Positions 33,448 through 41,848 of a stretch of DNA of 64,000 bases are shown here, piece after piece. The stretch is from Pseudanabaena yagii GIHE-NHR1 (GTDB taxonomy: Bacteria; Cyanobacteriota; Cyanobacteriia; Pseudanabaenales; Pseudanabaenaceae): positions 682,001 to 746,000 of the forward strand of contig NZ_JAAVJL010000001.1 of NCBI RefSeq assembly GCF_012863495.1. The letters run 5' to 3'. Both the position numbers and the translations under genes were made by a program. Every line of letters begins with the position of its first letter. Position 1 is the first letter of the stretch. The notes beneath the pieces were generated by a model. The model was not told where the DNA came from and searched no databases. It saw nothing but the letters and a program-made list of their open reading frames with translations.

Positions 33448-34326
33448 ATGGCTAAAGAACTACAAGTACCAAACCTTACAGCAATCATTGGTGAATTTGG
33501 TTCAGGTAAATCCTTATACTCCTTAGAACTTGGTCTATATCTTGCCAACAAATACCATAAGCGAATAGCTACAAATATGCTTCTTAACTATGAAGCACTT
33601 ATCGTTTATTGTCGTTCTCAAGGTTTGAACTGGTTATTAGAACATAGACCATTTTATTACTATGGCAACCTTGAACCCTCATCTTTACTAGACTTCCGTA
33701 ACTCAGTAGTAATCTGTGATGAAGCTGGCAGCCTATTTCATGCCAGATTTTGGAAAAGCACTACAAAAGACTTTCTTTTAAAGTTATCTCAGCTAAGGAA
33801 ACTAAACATACATTTGATACTTACATATCAATATGTAGAGCAAATTGACAAAACCTTTAGAGAACAAACTCAACACTTTGTATTTTGCTTTGCTGAGACA
33901 AAATACAGCAAAAAGTTAAACCTTCCTCAATTGTTATTTAGGTCTAGATACCACTTTAATCGAAGAAGATTCGAGCAATATGAAACTGATCTACCTTTTA
34001 GACATCATCCTATTAAGCCTAAGCTTGCAGCACTTAACTACGGCATTGACCTTCCCCCTCTCGCTTGGTTACTGGCAGAACTTCGTAAGCTTATTTTTCT
34101 TTTTTTTCTTATCCCTCGTAACTGGGATATCCCTAAAGTACGGGATTATCTACTAGTAAACAGTGATAGATTTACCCTGTTATTTGCCTGTTTTGATAGT
34201 TCAAAAGCCATTGCTGTACCTACTTCAAATGTTACTCACCTTTTTGTACCCCTCTCACCTTCCCGATCTGTCCAGAGTCCCCCCACTGTTGCCAAATTTA
34301 TATCTGTGCGAAAGGTAAATAACTGA
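33448..34326 (+). CDS. zot: Zot-family assembly ATPase (pI)
   Basis: 292 residues. Walker A GEFGSGKS near residue 16, Walker B SVVICDEAGSLF near residue 85, then KLSQLRKLNIHLILTYQYVEQID, the arrangement of zonular occludens toxin/pI proteins that drive filamentous phage assembly at the inner membrane. A hydrophobic segment (KLIFLFFLIP) around residue 212 is the membrane anchor. This gene is the strongest single marker of an inovirus. The stop overlaps the start of the DUF192 gene. Confidence 0.85.
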   Translation: MAKELQVPNLTAIIGEFGSGKSLYSLELGLYLANKYHKRIATNMLLNYEALIVYCRSQGLNWLLEHRPFYYYGNLEPSSLLDFRNSVVICDEAGSLFHARFWKSTTKDFLLKLSQLRKLNIHLILTYQYVEQIDKTFREQTQHFVFCFAETKYSKKLNLPQLLFRSRYHFNRRRFEQYETDLPFRHHPIKPKLAALNYGIDLPPLAWLLAELRKLIFLFFLIPRNWDIPKVRDYLLVNSDRFTLLFACFDSSKAIAVPTSNVTHLFVPLSPSRSVQSPPTVAKFISVRKVNN

Positions 34327-34793
34327 TGTACTCCTCTAAAATTGTTCCCGTTGCCTTGTTGTCCATATCCCTTGTATCCTGCGCCCCTCATCTTCCGCAA
34401 CCACTTCCAACAGTTCCCCCTCAGTTTTTGCCCATATCATCATCAGTAACTATTTCCGATCATAAAATTGACTTAGAAGTAGCATCTACTGAAGAGCAGC
34501 TATCAAAAGGTTTAATGTCTAGAGAAGCCTTACCAGATAACCGAGGTATGCTTTTTGTCTTTAATCCACCTAGACCAGTAACTTTCTGGATGAAAAATAC
34601 TATCGCTCCCCTTGACATTATTTTTCTCAACCAAGGCAAAGTACTTTTTATAGCCAATGATGTTCAGCCTTGTAAATTGCCTACATGCCCTGTTTATCCT
34701 AGTCAGCCTATATTTGTAGATAAAGTACTAGAGATTAGAGCAGGACTAGCAAATAAGCTAGGTTTACAGACAGGTAATTCTTTATCCCTTTAA
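34326..34793 (+). CDS. DUF192 lipoprotein in the phage operon
   Basis: 155 residues. Lipobox LVSC at residues 16-19, a Pro-rich spacer, then the DUF192 domain: STEEQLSKGLMSREALPDNRGMLFVF, PVTFWMKNTIAPLDIIFL, then VLEIRAGLANKLGLQ. DUF192 is a small beta-rich family of unknown role found in bacteria and archaea. Here it is translationally coupled to the pI gene, so it is either a phage moron or a host gene captured at the right edge. Confidence 0.8.
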   Translation: MYSSKIVPVALLSISLVSCAPHLPQPLPTVPPQFLPISSSVTISDHKIDLEVASTEEQLSKGLMSREALPDNRGMLFVFNPPRPVTFWMKNTIAPLDIIFLNQGKVLFIANDVQPCKLPTCPVYPSQPIFVDKVLEIRAGLANKLGLQTGNSLSL

Positions 34794-34812
34794 TTTTTAA
34801 CTACACACAAAT

Positions 34813-34900
34813 AAGCGGCGCTTCAGCGCCGCTTCTTCTTAGTTAAAAATCAAACTAAAAAAACTCGTTTTTTGTGATCACAAAAAACGAGTTTTTTAGT
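34813..34900. terminator. Terminators at the right end of the prophage operon
   Basis: Hairpin aagcggcgct/agcgccgctt (34813-34834) followed by ttctt. Then a long stem actaaaaaaactcgtttttt / complement (about 34855-34900) with centre gtgatcac and flanking A/T runs. They separate the phage operon from ruvC. Confidence 0.75.
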
Positions 34901-35009
34901 CTTTATCTATATATCGTTTTTAAACTGTCTGGGGATTCTTCCCACTTAAAAACAAAACTCTTAACTTAACCGTGAAATGATGCCCTAAAATTCTGCTAGG
35001 ATGATTTAT

Positions 35010-35477
35010 ATGAAAATTTTAGGAATCGATCCTGGTCTAGCAATTGTCGGATTTGGCTTGATTGAAGTCGAAAAACCTGCTTCACCAAAATTATTAGAAT
35101 TTGGCACGATCGTTACGCCGAAGCAGACACCAATAGGCGATCGCTTAAAGACTATTTATGAAGATATGCATACGCTGCTCGAGCAATTTCAGCCGCAAGT
35201 GGTGGGAATGGAAAAGCTCTTTTTCTATCGGATGGGAAACTTGGTAAATGTTGCTCAAGCGCGAGGAGTAATCGTTTTAGTTCTCAATCAACACAATATT
35301 GAACCTGTCGAATTTTCACCACCGCAAATCAAACAAGCTCTGACAGGGCATGGTAATGCGGATAAGAGTGATGTGCAGGAAGCAGTTAAGCGAGAACTCG
35401 GTTTAGAAAATATTCCTCGACCTGATGATGCTGCTGATGCGATCGCGGCAGCATTGACCTGTTGGCTCATTGCCTGA
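35010..35477 (+). CDS. ruvC: Holliday junction resolvase RuvC
   Basis: 155 residues from the ATG at 35010, with agga nine bases upstream; an ATG three codons earlier is also possible. Catalytic acids are seen in order: GIDPGLA (Asp), GMEKLFFY (Glu), then [13 protein letters not shown] and [13 protein letters not shown]. RuvC cleaves Holliday junctions after RuvAB branch migration. It is intact, directly beyond the prophage right edge, so the insertion did not interrupt it. Confidence 0.95.
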   Translation: MKILGIDPGLAIVGFGLIEVEKPASPKLLEFGTIVTPKQTPIGDRLKTIYEDMHTLLEQFQPQVVGMEKLFFYRMGNLVNVAQARGVIVLVLNQHNIEPVEFSPPQIKQALTGHGNADKSDVQEAVKRELGLENIPRPDDAADAIAAALTCWLIA

Positions 35478-35970
35478 AATTACAGCAATTTCCGATCAAA
35501 CGAACCAAGAAAATTTTTGAAAGTGTTGCTTTACAACACTTTCAAAAATTTTCTTGGTTCGGGTTTGAGCGCAAAGCGCTGTAGGAACTTATTTCTTCAG
35601 GTAAATGTCAATTTCCCTATAAGTAATAGAGAATATTGAGGATAGCTTTACTATTGCGTAGTCTTAAGAATGTGATCACGTTTGTCATGCATGATCACCC
35701 CTCAATGTATTACTTTTTTGGCACTATAGCAGTTTTCAAATGACCATGTAGCGCTTTTCAAGCAAGCGAGGTAGAGGATTTTTCCCGCCTTCGGTAGGGA
35801 CACACCTGTACTTCACTAGATTGGTATACGCTATATGCTTATTTGAAAATGAAAAATCAATCTGAGTAAGGTTTTTGAGTTTTCCTTTTGTCGTAGGCAA
35901 AACGAAACCCTTTATATCTAACTATATGATCGTTTTAGTGAAGCTTAACAAGAAATAAGGAGAAGCATTC
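35478..35970. repeat. Intergenic region with a 28-bp perfect hairpin
   Basis: 493 bases with no gene seen. The hairpin at 35501-35561 has 28-bp perfect arms (cgaaccaagaaaatttttga...) and loop ctttа-like 5 bases; it should terminate ruvC. Near 35877-35905 a degenerate stem (ttttccttttgtcgtaggcaaaac) resembles the 17438 hairpin family. A weak ataagga precedes the next gene. No promoter could be assigned. Confidence 0.65.
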
Positions 35971-37023
35971 ATGTTGCCCAATCGAATCAGTTTAATGGCG
36001 ATGCTCGCAAGTCTTACCGTTATGGGATGTGGTAGTCCAGAGACGACTAATTCGTTACCAACACCTAGTGCTAGCGCCACAACTACTAAAGCTGTAACCC
36101 CATCCCCGACTACTTCAGCATCACCGAAAGTAAGTGCTGAAGCGACTGCGGCAAAGGCGATCGCTGTTGGTGATATCAAAGAGCTTGACGATAATAGTAC
36201 CTGTGGCAAGTCCAAGATAACTTATGCCTATGGTGAAACTTCTAATTATCGAGTTTATATTTGTGCGGATGCTAGTGCCCCAGAACGTCCTCGCTATTAC
36301 ATCAGTCGCAACAAAGATGGTAGCGGTGGCTTGGATATGGAAGCAATGAATTACAATCCCCAAAAGTCTGGGACGATCGAATTTAAGAATGATGGTTATA
36401 TCTATACGCTCGAAGCGCCAACCACTCAAAACCCTGAACCTGTCTTGCGTGTAACCTTCCCAAATGGCAAGCTGAGTGAGGAGCAGTTGTTGCGATATCT
36501 GGCGCGAAATGGTAATTCTAATACGACTACGGCTAATGCTTCTACGGCTGAACCTCTGCAATATGTTCTTGATAATCGCGAAAGTTTGGGAGTTTGTAAA
36601 GATAATTTCCGTGCTGAGGATGGAAAAAGAGGTATTGGTTCTAAAGCTTTCCAGATCTCTGACAAGAAGTATCTAGTCCAGATTCAATGCTTTTTAGCGG
36701 CTTATCAGGGCGCGTTTGAATATGTGCTTTGGATTGATGACGCTCCTAAACCCCGTGTGATTCCATTAGATTTTGATGGTTTCCAAGAAGGAAAGAATGG
36801 CGAAAAGCCCAAACGGACTACCGATCGCTCGATCGCTGGTTTACCAAGGTTTAATGTGCGATCGCAGACTCTCACCAATTTCACTAAGTTTCGTGGTGTC
36901 GGTGACTGCGGCTCGTCAGCGATTTATAAGCTAGAAGGCGATCGCATGGTTTTACAGGAGTTTCGCGCAAAATATGAATGTGATGGGAAATATGTGCAGG
37001 ATATGCCTGTGATTTATCCTTAA
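35971..37023 (+). CDS. DUF1176-type lipoprotein
   Basis: 350 residues. Lipobox VMGC at residues 17-20, a Thr/Ser/Pro linker (SASATTTKAVTPSPTTSASP), then a beta-rich domain beginning DDNSTCGKSKITYAYGETSNYRVY. The C-terminal half (SLGVCKDNFRAEDGKRGIG, FQISDKKYLVQIQCFLAAYQGAFE, FRGVGDCGSSAIYKLEGDRMVL, KYECDGKYVQ) resembles DUF1176 proteins of unknown function. It should be anchored in the outer or plasma membrane facing the periplasm. Confidence 0.7.
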   Translation: MLPNRISLMAMLASLTVMGCGSPETTNSLPTPSASATTTKAVTPSPTTSASPKVSAEATAAKAIAVGDIKELDDNSTCGKSKITYAYGETSNYRVYICADASAPERPRYYISRNKDGSGGLDMEAMNYNPQKSGTIEFKNDGYIYTLEAPTTQNPEPVLRVTFPNGKLSEEQLLRYLARNGNSNTTTANASTAEPLQYVLDNRESLGVCKDNFRAEDGKRGIGSKAFQISDKKYLVQIQCFLAAYQGAFEYVLWIDDAPKPRVIPLDFDGFQEGKNGEKPKRTTDRSIAGLPRFNVRSQTLTNFTKFRGVGDCGSSAIYKLEGDRMVLQEFRAKYECDGKYVQDMPVIYP

Positions 37024-37377
37024 GCGTTTGATTTAAGCCCCCTAAATCCCCCAATTCTGGGGGACTTGAATCTAGTCCCCCAGAATTGGGGGATTTAGGG
37101 GGCAACTCTTGAGTTCTTAACTGATGCTACTTGGAAGGAATTCCTGCGATGTTGCAGGATCGGGGCTGGCACGGGGGCACAGCCCCTACCCCAAATTTAA
37201 ATTATTCGGGTACGGGCAATCCCCCCTTGGTTGCCCTGCTGTGCTAGCAGCAAGAAATTCATACCCTGAGTTCCACGTAATACCAGTTTTTAAATGGGGG
37301 CTAATGAAGAGGGAAAAGAAAAAAGAAAAAAGTGTAAAGAATTAAGTCCTCACGCACTCAAACAAGTACAAAGAAAC
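37024..37377. repeat. Intergenic repeats after the DUF1176 gene
   Basis: 354 bases without a gene. A near-perfect inverted repeat at 37035-37103 has arms gccccctaaatcccccaatt and complement of about 27 bp. A G/C-rich stretch (37155-37250; cggggctggcacgggggcac, gggcaatccccccttggttg) resembles common cyanobacterial interspersed repeats. Confidence 0.7.
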
Positions 37378-39282
37378 TCAAACTACAACTCGAAAACCGA
37401 CATTGATGACGCGAGCGTCTGCAAGGAACCTGTAGCGATTCGACGAACGACAAGCGACAACGACGTTGCCCCACGAACCACCACGCAAGACGTGTAATTT
37501 TTGGTCACCATCTTTCAACCAAGCAGATCCATCTGTTGGTGCACGGTTATAATTTTCATGCCATACATCTTCGCACCATTCCCAGACATTGCCATGCATA
37601 TCATACAAATCCCAAGGATTTGGTAGCTTCTCACCTACTATATGAGTTCTACACTTATTATCATTAATGCGTTTCCAGTAATTTTCCTGATCAGTTTTCC
37701 AGATTCCCAATGCATCCAGAGACTTATCTCCACTGTTGTTAGCATACCATGCATAGTTCTCTAATTGACTAACATCATCTCCAAAACAATATTTTCCAGT
37801 ACTTCCAGCCCGACAAGCATATTCCCATTGCGATTCACTCGGTAACTTCACCTTCTGCCCCGTCATTTCCGAAAGCTTCTTGCAAAAGGCAACAGCATCA
37901 TCCCATGACACCTTCTCCACAGGAAGATTTTCATCACCTTGGAAATTTGATGGATTCTTTCCCATGACGGCAAGATACTGCTTTTGGGTAATCGGATATT
38001 TGCCCATCTTAAAAGCCTTCAAAGTAACTTGATGAATTGGCTTCTCATCTTCATATTCATCACTTCCCATCATAAAACTTCCCGCAGGGATATCCACTAA
38101 TTCTAGTTTCACGCCATTGGGCAAGTCCAAAACTAGATTATTAGATTCTTTTTTGGGTTTATCAGCTTCTTTAGATATCAAAATTATTGGGCTAGCAACC
38201 ACTTTCAAGCCACATTGACGATCTATATCCGCAACATCCTCATCGCGCAATTTCAAATGATCCTTCTGATAGTCCCGCAAATCTTTTAACTCTTGCATCG
38301 TTGGCGGATTCCGTTCGGCTAGCATCTCCTTTAGTAGCTCCTCATACTCTTGGAGCTTACGCGCCCTAGCCAAGATCGGCTTCAACACATCTGTCTTAAG
38401 CTGTTCCGCATCCTCTGCCGACAATCCTAAATTAATTCGCAATGAGTCCAACAAGCGTCTAGCAGGAATCGACCACTTACCATCCACCATCCGACTCTCT
38501 AACTCACGCCGATAGACCAGTCGCGGATCATCCTTCGATTGAGCCACCTTCGCGATATAAATCTTGCCACCCTGCTCCACTGGATAAAACGCAGGAGTCA
38601 TATTTGGCGACTCTTGCGACACCTTTAACGCCGCATATTCATGCAACTCATCAATGGATATCTTGCGATCGCCATCGCGATCCGCCGCTCCCGTCTCAAT
38701 TCCCTCCACGAGATAGCGTGTATAGATCGACATCTCCCCATCAGGCTGAAATGAAAACTGCGTCGAACTCGAAGAAGTTAAAATCGCTCTTCCTTTGCCA
38801 CCTAGCTGATTTTTGAGATTCACCGAACCATCATCCATCACCGTCATGCCCTGAGCAAATGCCCCACTAAAGCAACAGTTCAAAATCAACACCTGATGCT
38901 GGGACTTACTATCATTCATCGCCTCCTGCAAATATGTCGCCGCCACAGTCGTTGGTTTGACGATTTTATTGCCCTCCTTACGAGTGCTAGGCGTACCTAA
39001 AAATAGTTTATTAGCCTCATCAACTACCCCATGTCCCGAAAAATAAAACAGCACCAGATCATCCTTTTGGCGATCGCGCACATTAAACAAATTGTAAATT
39101 GCATCCTCGATCACCTGTCTCGAAGCATTTTTTAAAACCACAACATCCTCTGCGGCAAACTCACCATTTGCCACTAATACGCGCTGCATCGCATCCACAT
39201 CTAACAAAGAGCCATGCAAGGGTGGAAGGTTTTCACAGTCAGGATATTCACTTGTACCAACCAACAAAGCCAAACGTTTCAT
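37378..39282 (-). CDS. Caspase-like protease fused to an FGE-sulfatase domain
   Basis: 634 residues. The N-terminal caspase (orthocaspase) fold begins ALLVGTSEYPDCENLPPLHGSLLDVDAM with the dyad His in FYFSGHG and Cys in LILNCCFSGAF, and has an EF-hand-like DRDGDRKISIDE. A helical region (270-370) follows. The C-terminal FGE/SUMF1 domain (395-634) has SFMMGSDEYEDEKPIHQV, LPSESQWEYACRAGS, PWDLYDMHGNVWEWCED and RGGSWGNVVVACRSSN. Caspase-FGE fusions are widespread in cyanobacteria and linked to conflict or cell-death pathways. It is six bases downstream of an EACC1-like gene. The end resembles variable C-type-lectin-fold tails of diversity-generating elements. Confidence 0.88.
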   Translation of the reverse strand: MKRLALLVGTSEYPDCENLPPLHGSLLDVDAMQRVLVANGEFAAEDVVVLKNASRQVIEDAIYNLFNVRDRQKDDLVLFYFSGHGVVDEANKLFLGTPSTRKEGNKIVKPTTVAATYLQEAMNDSKSQHQVLILNCCFSGAFAQGMTVMDDGSVNLKNQLGGKGRAILTSSSSTQFSFQPDGEMSIYTRYLVEGIETGAADRDGDRKISIDELHEYAALKVSQESPNMTPAFYPVEQGGKIYIAKVAQSKDDPRLVYRRELESRMVDGKWSIPARRLLDSLRINLGLSAEDAEQLKTDVLKPILARARKLQEYEELLKEMLAERNPPTMQELKDLRDYQKDHLKLRDEDVADIDRQCGLKVVASPIILISKEADKPKKESNNLVLDLPNGVKLELVDIPAGSFMMGSDEYEDEKPIHQVTLKAFKMGKYPITQKQYLAVMGKNPSNFQGDENLPVEKVSWDDAVAFCKKLSEMTGQKVKLPSESQWEYACRAGSTGKYCFGDDVSQLENYAWYANNSGDKSLDALGIWKTDQENYWKRINDNKCRTHIVGEKLPNPWDLYDMHGNVWEWCEDVWHENYNRAPTDGSAWLKDGDQKLHVLRGGSWGNVVVACRSSNRYRFLADARVINVGFRVVV

Positions 39283-39288
39283 GCAGAC

Positions 39289-39687
39289 CTAATTTCCTGA
39301 TTGACTTTCTGATGCCCACCGCGCGATCTGTTCGTTAGCTTTCTGGAGCACATATTCAAATTCTACTTGGCTACTACCCTCGATCGCGATTTTCTTGCCA
39401 CAAGCCTCAACCGACATCTTCAAGGTTTTGCCAACGATCCGATCCTTGAGAAATCCGCCCAACTTTTGCAAGTTCGCCGCACTCACCTCTGCGGTCAGCA
39501 GTCCTACCACAAATCCACCCAAAGCCATCGCCCCTTCAGGAACGTCCGTTACAGCAACAAGATCGGCTTCTTCGACACCATCAACTGCCCTAACCTGTTT
39601 TAGCAAATTACGTGTCGCCCCTTGCAAATCTTCAGCATCCAATGAGAGATCGACTACTTCCAAGTTAACGCAAACATTAACAGCCAT
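39289..39687 (-). CDS. EACC1-like effector-associated component
   Basis: 132 residues. It reads like the effector-associated constant component family described with caspase, TIR and other effectors: paired N-terminal strand VNLEVVDLSLDAEDLQGATRN, then VPEGAMALGGFVVGLLTAEV, a LQKLGGFLKDRI helix and KTLKMSVEACGKKIAIEG. These small proteins are thought to be fixed partners of variable effectors in NTP-dependent conflict systems. It precedes the caspase-FGE gene by six bases, so the two form an operon. The family name is from memory of the pattern. Confidence 0.6.
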   Translation of the reverse strand: MAVNVCVNLEVVDLSLDAEDLQGATRNLLKQVRAVDGVEEADLVAVTDVPEGAMALGGFVVGLLTAEVSAANLQKLGGFLKDRIVGKTLKMSVEACGKKIAIEGSSQVEFEYVLQKANEQIARWASESQSGN

Positions 39688-39739
39688 AATTCACCAGATT
39701 TTCAATTAAATTAGTTTATCAAAATTTCTCTAGTTTTAT

Positions 39740-39792
39740 AGCGACAACAAAAAGAGTGAGGTGCTTCGCACCTCACTCTTTTTGTTGTCGCT
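39740..39792. terminator. 25-bp perfect hairpin
   Basis: Arms agcgacaacaaaaagagtga... (39740-39764) and complement (39768-39792), loop ttc. It overlaps the last codons of the phosphoesterase gene and terminates that minus-strand gene before the EACC1 promoter region. Confidence 0.75.
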
Positions 39793-40699
39793 CTGCTACA
39801 AATAGAATATCTTCGTTAATTACTTTCAAGAGCGCATCAAGCCAGACAATCGATATCTGGCTGACCTGTCCAGCTTCTAAAGTGACAATCGAGAAGTTCC
39901 GATAATATCCATCATTAGTTTGGACAATTCTGGGAGTCAACGCCGAATTGAAAAAAATTGTCCCCATGTCATTAGTCGCGATCGCCTCACGTCGGCGATC
40001 TTTATTTAGTCGTAAATGGTGATGCATATGCCCAAAAGTAGCTAGGGGAACAGATTTACCCATTTGATAGGTTTTCGCGATCGCCTCCGCAAAATCGGGA
40101 TCGCCATAGTCGCCGCCAATGGGTTTCCAATCCTTACCACAAATCGAATATTCTTCTTCCCCTAGTCCAGATGGACCATTATGTCCCAAAAAGATAACAT
40201 TGTCATGTTTCGCATTGCTGACGGATGCGGTAATGCGCTGCGTCGATTCAGCAAAACTATTAACTTGAAAGCGATCACGATAAAAAAATTTCTTCTTCCA
40301 TTTAGAACTTCCCCAACTAAAGGGACGTGCACCAACCACCGAGAGATTGAATTCGGGAAAGTCAATCCAACTGTAACCCACATGGGACTCGCCTAGAAGA
40401 TCTAATTGTCGTTGCACCCGATCTTCTTTAGTGCGATCGTAGGGACATTGTTTCTTGTTAGGACTTTTGCTATAAGGATCAACAGCACTATACCAAGCAT
40501 CATGATTGCCGAGAATGACCGCTTTCGGCAAGTCTAAATTAGCGATCGCTTCTACAACTTCTATTGCCTCATTCCCAAAATCGCCGACAAATAGAACTAA
40601 ATCAACTTGTAATGTATGCAGAGCCAAACGATCTTCGATAGGTTGCCATAAGTCATGCACATCACCTACTACAGCTATTTTGATTGATGACCTAGGCAT
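39773..40699 (-). CDS. TIGR04168-family metallophosphoesterase
   Basis: 308 residues. Calcineurin-like metal motifs in order: GDVHD, VGDFGNE, GNHDAW, GHNGPSG and GHMHHHL. The insert WIDFPEFNLSVVGARPFSWG is typical of the cyanobacterial/plant TIGR04168 proteins. Substrate unknown. The last codons lie in a palindrome (RQQKE end), suggesting the hairpin has replaced the original C-terminus tip. Confidence 0.85.
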   Translation of the reverse strand: MPRSSIKIAVVGDVHDLWQPIEDRLALHTLQVDLVLFVGDFGNEAIEVVEAIANLDLPKAVILGNHDAWYSAVDPYSKSPNKKQCPYDRTKEDRVQRQLDLLGESHVGYSWIDFPEFNLSVVGARPFSWGSSKWKKKFFYRDRFQVNSFAESTQRITASVSNAKHDNVIFLGHNGPSGLGEEEYSICGKDWKPIGGDYGDPDFAEAIAKTYQMGKSVPLATFGHMHHHLRLNKDRRREAIATNDMGTIFFNSALTPRIVQTNDGYYRNFSIVTLEAGQVSQISIVWLDALLKVINEDILFVAERQQKE

Positions 40700-40803
40700 A
40701 GTTTCCAGTCTGAGAATTGGGCAAGATATTCAATCTAAAGTATACAGCGCTTTTTGATAGTGCTAAACTTAAAATCTAATCCATTTTGGGAGCGATGCCA
40801 GCA

Positions 40804-41745
40804 ATGTCTGCTAGTAATGGGAAGTTCATCACAAATTTAAAAAATCAGTTCTGGAATTGGCGCACCCTCGCACAATTGATTTTTTTAGCAATTGTTATCA
40901 CCTGTAGCATCTTGGCTTGGAATACCCTCGCTAGAAATATGCGAAGTTCAGGACTTGCCATTAGTTTTGATTTTTTAAACGATCCTGCCTCCTTTGACAT
41001 TGCCGACACACCTTTCCCCTACCGTGCATCAGACAGTTATACTCGCGCTTTACAGGTGGGTTTGATTAACTCCCTCAAAGCGATCGCGGTTAGTATCATT
41101 TCCGCGACAGTCATCGGCATCACCGTTGGCATTTCGCGACTCTCGAATAACTGGTTACTCAAACAGTTAGCGCGTGTATATGTGGAGATTCTCCGCAATA
41201 CCCCACTACTACTGCAACTCTTTTTCTGGTATTCCGCCATCTTTTTATCACTGCCATCGGCTAGCGATCGCATCTCCCTTGGCTTTGCCACTCTTGCGAA
41301 GGATGGACTAACGATTGCTGCACTGAAAATGACCATTAGTTCTGAGTTTTGCGCCCTTGTACTAGGACTGACCATGTTTTCCAGTGCCTTTATTGCGGAG
41401 ATCGTGCGTGGTGGGATTCTCTCAGTCCCTAAGGGGCAAGCGGAAGCTGCCAAGGCTTTGGGATTAAGCAGTTTCCAAACCATGCAAAAAATTGTCCTGC
41501 CACAGGCTTTGCGGGTGATTATCCCCTCACTTACCAGTCAATATGTGAATATTGCTAAAAATTCTAGTCTAGCGATCGCGATCGGCTATACAGATATCTA
41601 TCGCATTGCCTCTACCACGATTAATCAAACGGGTAGACCTGTCAATGTCATCTTAATTATCATGGGAACCTATCTGGCGATTAGCCTCACGATTTCCGCC
41701 AGTATGAACTTACTTAATCGTCAATTCCAAATCGTAGAAAGATAA
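40804..41745 (+). CDS. Polar amino acid ABC transporter permease (BztB/NatG-like)
   Basis: 313 residues from the ATG at 40804; gggag at 40788-40792 is 11 bases away, too close for the ATG at 40795. An N-terminal membrane helix and a periplasmic insert (NDPASFDIADTPFPYRASDSYTRAL) precede the permease domain LINSLKAIAVSIISATVIG, VYVEILRNTPLLLQLFFWY, with the EAA loop EAAKALGLSSFQTMQKIVLPQALR. This long form occurs in neutral/acidic amino acid uptake systems. Its partner permease, ATPase and binding protein are not adjacent. Confidence 0.88.
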   Translation: MSASNGKFITNLKNQFWNWRTLAQLIFLAIVITCSILAWNTLARNMRSSGLAISFDFLNDPASFDIADTPFPYRASDSYTRALQVGLINSLKAIAVSIISATVIGITVGISRLSNNWLLKQLARVYVEILRNTPLLLQLFFWYSAIFLSLPSASDRISLGFATLAKDGLTIAALKMTISSEFCALVLGLTMFSSAFIAEIVRGGILSVPKGQAEAAKALGLSSFQTMQKIVLPQALRVIIPSLTSQYVNIAKNSSLAIAIGYTDIYRIASTTINQTGRPVNVILIIMGTYLAISLTISASMNLLNRQFQIVER

Positions 41746-41751
41746 ATGTTT

Positions 41752-41783
41752 GTAGAACAAGGGGCTGAAGCCCCTTGTTCTAC
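41752..41783. terminator. Hairpin after the permease gene
   Basis: Arms gtagaacaaggggct and agccccttgttctac with a 2-base loop. A related half, aagccccttgtta, follows at about 41823. Confidence 0.6.
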
Positions 41784-41848
41784 TGCTAGGGAAGAAAGAT
41801 AAATTTTAGTAACAAGGAATCTAAGCCCCTTGTTACCGACAGGTAAGT

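Larger units (their letters stand above)
24594..34793. mobile_element. Probable inovirus (filamentous phage) prophage
   Basis: About 10.2 kb with the gene order of filamentous phages on the plus strand: replication initiator (29129), small basic protein in the ssDNA-binding position (30484), a series of 37-51-residue membrane peptides, a pVIII-like coat protein (31559), a long exported adhesin-like protein (31854), a pVI-like protein (32888) and a Zot/pI ATPase (33448). The minus strand carries an IS110-type DEDD transposase, a zinc-finger protein and small genes, divergent from an XRE repressor. HIP1 sites are scarcer inside than outside. No secretin (pIV) is seen, so a host secretin would be needed for exit. 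Edges are approximate: the left is placed at the transposase, the right at the DUF192 gene. I found no convincing att repeats. Confidence 0.75.

Noticed and set aside
24450..34850. tagttaaaa near both edges of the prophage (about 24456 and 34840) as att repeats
   Set aside because: Only 9 bases in A+T-rich DNA; expected by chance and not at the gene-defined edges.
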